Assembly (NCBI RefSeq): GCF_009996845.1
Contig: NZ_JAACYS010000012.1
Span: 1-56,462 of the forward strand
Origin: Pallidibacillus pasinlerensis
GTDB taxonomy: Bacteria; Bacillota; Bacilli; Bacillales; Caldibacillaceae
DNA: 56,462 nt
Reading direction: 5' to 3'
In this document: positions 54,583 to 56,462 of the stretch, piece by piece
Layout of the letters: each line of letters opens with the position of its first letter
Numbering within the stretch: position 1 is the first letter of the stretch
Notes under the pieces: model-generated
The model's input: only the letters and a program-made list of their open reading frames with translations
What the model was told of the DNA's origin: nothing
Databases searched by the model: none
Made by a program: the position numbers and the translations under genes

Positions 54583-55701
54583 ATGAAAATTGGAATACCT
54601 AAAGAAATAAAAAACAATGAAAATCGTGTTGCAGTCAGTCCTGCAAGTGTAATGAACTTAGTTGAAAATAATATAGAAGTATTAATAGAAACTGGTGCTG
54701 GATTAGGATCAGGATTTACAGATGAAGAATTTGAAAAAGCAGGGGCGAAAATCGTACCATCAGCAAAAGATGCTTGGGAAGTAGATATGGTTATGAAAGT
54801 GAAAGAGCCACTCCCTGAAGAATATAAGTATTTACGTGAAGGATTAATCTTATTTACATATTTACATTTAGCGAATGACTTAGAACTTACGAATGCACTT
54901 ATACATAATAAAGTAGTCGGAATTGCTTATGAAACGGTACAACTTCCTAACGGAACATTACCATTATTAACACCGATGAGTGAAGTGGCTGGTCGAATGG
55001 CTGTTCAAGTCGGTGCTCAATTTTTAGAAAAAACGCACGGAGGGAAAGGGATTTTACTTTCTGGTGTACCAGGTGTTCAAAGGGCGAACGTAACGATTAT
55101 CGGTGGAGGAGTAGCTGGTACGAATGCGGCTAAAGTTGCCTATGGATTAGGAGCAAATGTAACGATTTTAGATATTAATCCAGATCGTCTGCGTCAATTA
55201 GATGACATATTCCATAATGAAATAAGTACGTTGATGTCAAATCCGTATAATATTTATGAAGCGGTGAAAAAGTCAGATTTAGTTATTAGTTCCGTCTTAA
55301 TACCTGGTGCAAAAGCTCCTGTATTAGTACCAGAAGAAGTTGTGAAAGAAATGACACCTGGTTCTGTTGTCGTAGATATTGCCATTGACCAAGGTGGAAA
55401 TTTTGAAACGTCGGATCGGATAACAACTCATGATAATCCTATATATGTGAAACATGGCGTAATTCATTATACTGTTGCGAATATGCCAGGAGCTGTACCA
55501 AGAACGGCGACATTAGCCTTAACGAATGTTACAACACATTATGCGCTTCAAATCGCTAATAAAGGTTATAAGGACGCATGTTTGGAAAATGAAGCTTTAT
55601 TAAAAGGAATAAACACCCTTGAGGGATATGTCACCCATCGTGGGGTAGCTGGAGCACATAATATGGAATATACGAACCCACTCGATGTATTAGGAAAATA
55701 G
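54583..55701 (+). CDS. ald: Alanine dehydrogenase
   Basis: A 372-aa NAD-dependent L-alanine dehydrogenase making pyruvate and ammonia. N-terminal [26 protein letters not shown] (catalytic His), the NAD motif [28 protein letters not shown] ([15 protein letters not shown] portion at about 171-185) and the active-site VDIAIDQGG are present. In bacilli it is used for alanine catabolism and sporulation. ATG 54583 is 7 nt after AGAGGTG. Confidence 0.97.
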   Translation: MKIGIPKEIKNNENRVAVSPASVMNLVENNIEVLIETGAGLGSGFTDEEFEKAGAKIVPSAKDAWEVDMVMKVKEPLPEEYKYLREGLILFTYLHLANDLELTNALIHNKVVGIAYETVQLPNGTLPLLTPMSEVAGRMAVQVGAQFLEKTHGGKGILLSGVPGVQRANVTIIGGGVAGTNAAKVAYGLGANVTILDINPDRLRQLDDIFHNEISTLMSNPYNIYEAVKKSDLVISSVLIPGAKAPVLVPEEVVKEMTPGSVVVDIAIDQGGNFETSDRITTHDNPIYVKHGVIHYTVANMPGAVPRTATLALTNVTTHYALQIANKGYKDACLENEALLKGINTLEGYVTHRGVAGAHNMEYTNPLDVLGK

Positions 55702-55793
55702 CTTTAAATAAAAATTCCCAAAAAACCCCAAACTATTATATATTTATAGTTAAGTTCTGTTTCATTGGCTGTAGATATAAAGGGGGATTTAAA

Positions 55794-55835
55794 TTGGGAA
55801 AAATAAAAGTTGCAGTTATTCCTGTACCTCTATAA
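55794..55835 (+). pseudogene. Very short ORF with strong SD, possible truncated gene
   Basis: After AAAGGGGGAT, TTG 55794 opens a 13-codon frame (MGKIKVAVIPVPL) that ends 3 bp before a perfect terminator. It looks like the 5' end of a gene whose body was lost. A leader peptide is an alternative. I do not recognise the parent gene. Confidence 0.35.
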
Positions 55836-55873
55836 AACTCCTTAAAATTATAGATTATTTTAAGGAGTTTTAT
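55832..55873 (+). terminator. Perfect 17-bp inverted repeat terminator
   Basis: 55832-55848 and 55857-55873 are fully complementary (core ACTCCTTAAAA) with an 8-nt loop; the right arm ends in TTTTAT. From 55874 to 56110 nothing else is recognisable. Confidence 0.7.
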
Positions 55874-56110
55874 ATGAATATGAGTTTTCCAGACAATCTT
55901 TTATGATTGATAGAGGTAATTATTTTAGTACTACAATTTTTGTGCGCTATTAAGGAAAATACAGTGTAGTTAATATAAAATGAGTTTTATTTTCTGATTA
56001 TTCATAATAATTATATTAGTGGTGGTTTAGTTATACTCCTTAATATATTTGTTTATTCCCTTCTTAAAAAATTAATTAAGTCAACAGAAGGTTATTATGA
56101 ATAAAAAGTA

Positions 56111-56377
56111 ATGGTTTTTTCCCTTCATCCTGAACATCATTTCTCGTTTCCGCACGTTTCATTAACGGCTGAAGAAAAAACAATAAAAGGTTCATATGTA
56201 GGTAGCTGTGTTCCGAATAGAGATATTCCACGTTTTATGCAATTGTTCCGTCAAGGAAGACTTCCTGTAAATAAATTAGTAGCGAAATTTATTTCTTTAG
56301 ATGAGATAAATGAAGGATTTGATCTTTTGTCTAAGGGGGATTATTCAAGAATAATCATTAATAAAATCGGAACGTGA
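56111..56377 (+). pseudogene. C-terminal remnant of a zinc alcohol dehydrogenase
   Basis: The 88-aa frame reads as the last quarter of an MDR-family alcohol dehydrogenase: FSFPHVSLTAEEKTIKGSY, GSCVPNRDIPRFMQLFRQGR and LDEINEGFDLLSKGD. It has no SD, no catalytic zinc site and no Rossmann core, and the upstream sequence is AT-rich and non-coding. It is therefore a gene fragment. It is not a copy of the alcohol dehydrogenase at 26700, whose C-terminus differs. Confidence 0.75.
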
Positions 56378-56462
56378 TATGGATAATAGTGTGGAATTTA
56401 TGAGCGATTAGCATTAGCATGGCTTCAATAATAGAGTAACACCCACCTTAAATTAGTTTGAA

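Overview
The window is an AT-rich, endospore-forming Bacillaceae chromosome segment. Evidence is the spore genes (an alpha/beta SASP, a YtfJ/GerW protein, a RefZ regulator with a SigH-like promoter), strong AGGAGG ribosome-binding sites with many TTG/GTG starts, a T-box leader on tyrS, and a gene order that matches, from memory, the ccpA-motPS / tyrS-rpsD / dgcP-ytsP-refZ / ezrA-nifZ-thiI-sspA / ytfI-ytfJ-tpx-ytxK-ackA / ald neighbourhood of Bacillus subtilis.

Region 1 (1-14.8 kb) is one long plus-strand catabolic operon. It is preceded by a textbook sigma-54 (SigL) -24/-12 promoter (256-273), palindromic upstream sites (AATTCA-N4-TGAATT) that look like enhancer-binding-protein targets, and a perfect CcpA cre (343-356). 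The genes encode an acyl-CoA ligase, two acyl-CoA dehydrogenases, two SDRs, two MaoC-type hydratase subunits, a thiolase, an APH-fold kinase, a ComB-like phosphatase and a complete branched-chain-amino-acid-type ABC importer. The APH kinase plus acyl-CoA dehydrogenase pair resembles the two halves of ACAD10/11 and the LvaA/LvaC pair of levulinate catabolism, so the substrate may be a 4-hydroxy or 4-oxo acid. The operon ends at a terminator that contains the ribosome-binding site of the next gene, a YhfW-like Rieske oxidoreductase.

Region 2 (16.3-26.5 kb) holds an unusual FtsA-like ATPase with tandem beta-grasp-like repeats, ccpA, the sodium-type stator genes motP/motS, a class A penicillin-binding protein and tyrS with its T-box. 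Region 3 (26.7-33.9 kb) lies between tyrS and rpsD: a zinc alcohol dehydrogenase with a cre-like site, a candidate small RNA, and a complete ribose operon rbsRKDACB with a sigma-A promoter and an operator/cre at the transcription start.

Region 4 (34.4-51.1 kb) is conserved housekeeping: rpsD, a membrane protein next to a diguanylate cyclase, free methionine sulfoxide reductase, refZ, ezrA, nifZ-thiI, sspA, an amidohydrolase, ytfI-ytfJ, tpx, ytxK and ackA. A 225-bp MITE-like structured element lies between sspA and the amidohydrolase.

Region 5 (51.1-56.5 kb) contains a tandem array of eleven 52-bp repeats with decayed copies at both ends, facing the 3' end of a NERD-domain/zinc-finger gene. 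This is the most unusual arrangement in the window. It is followed by an EcsC-family gene, a universal stress protein, ald, and a decayed alcohol dehydrogenase remnant. No rRNA, tRNA, CRISPR array or intact insertion sequence was recognised.
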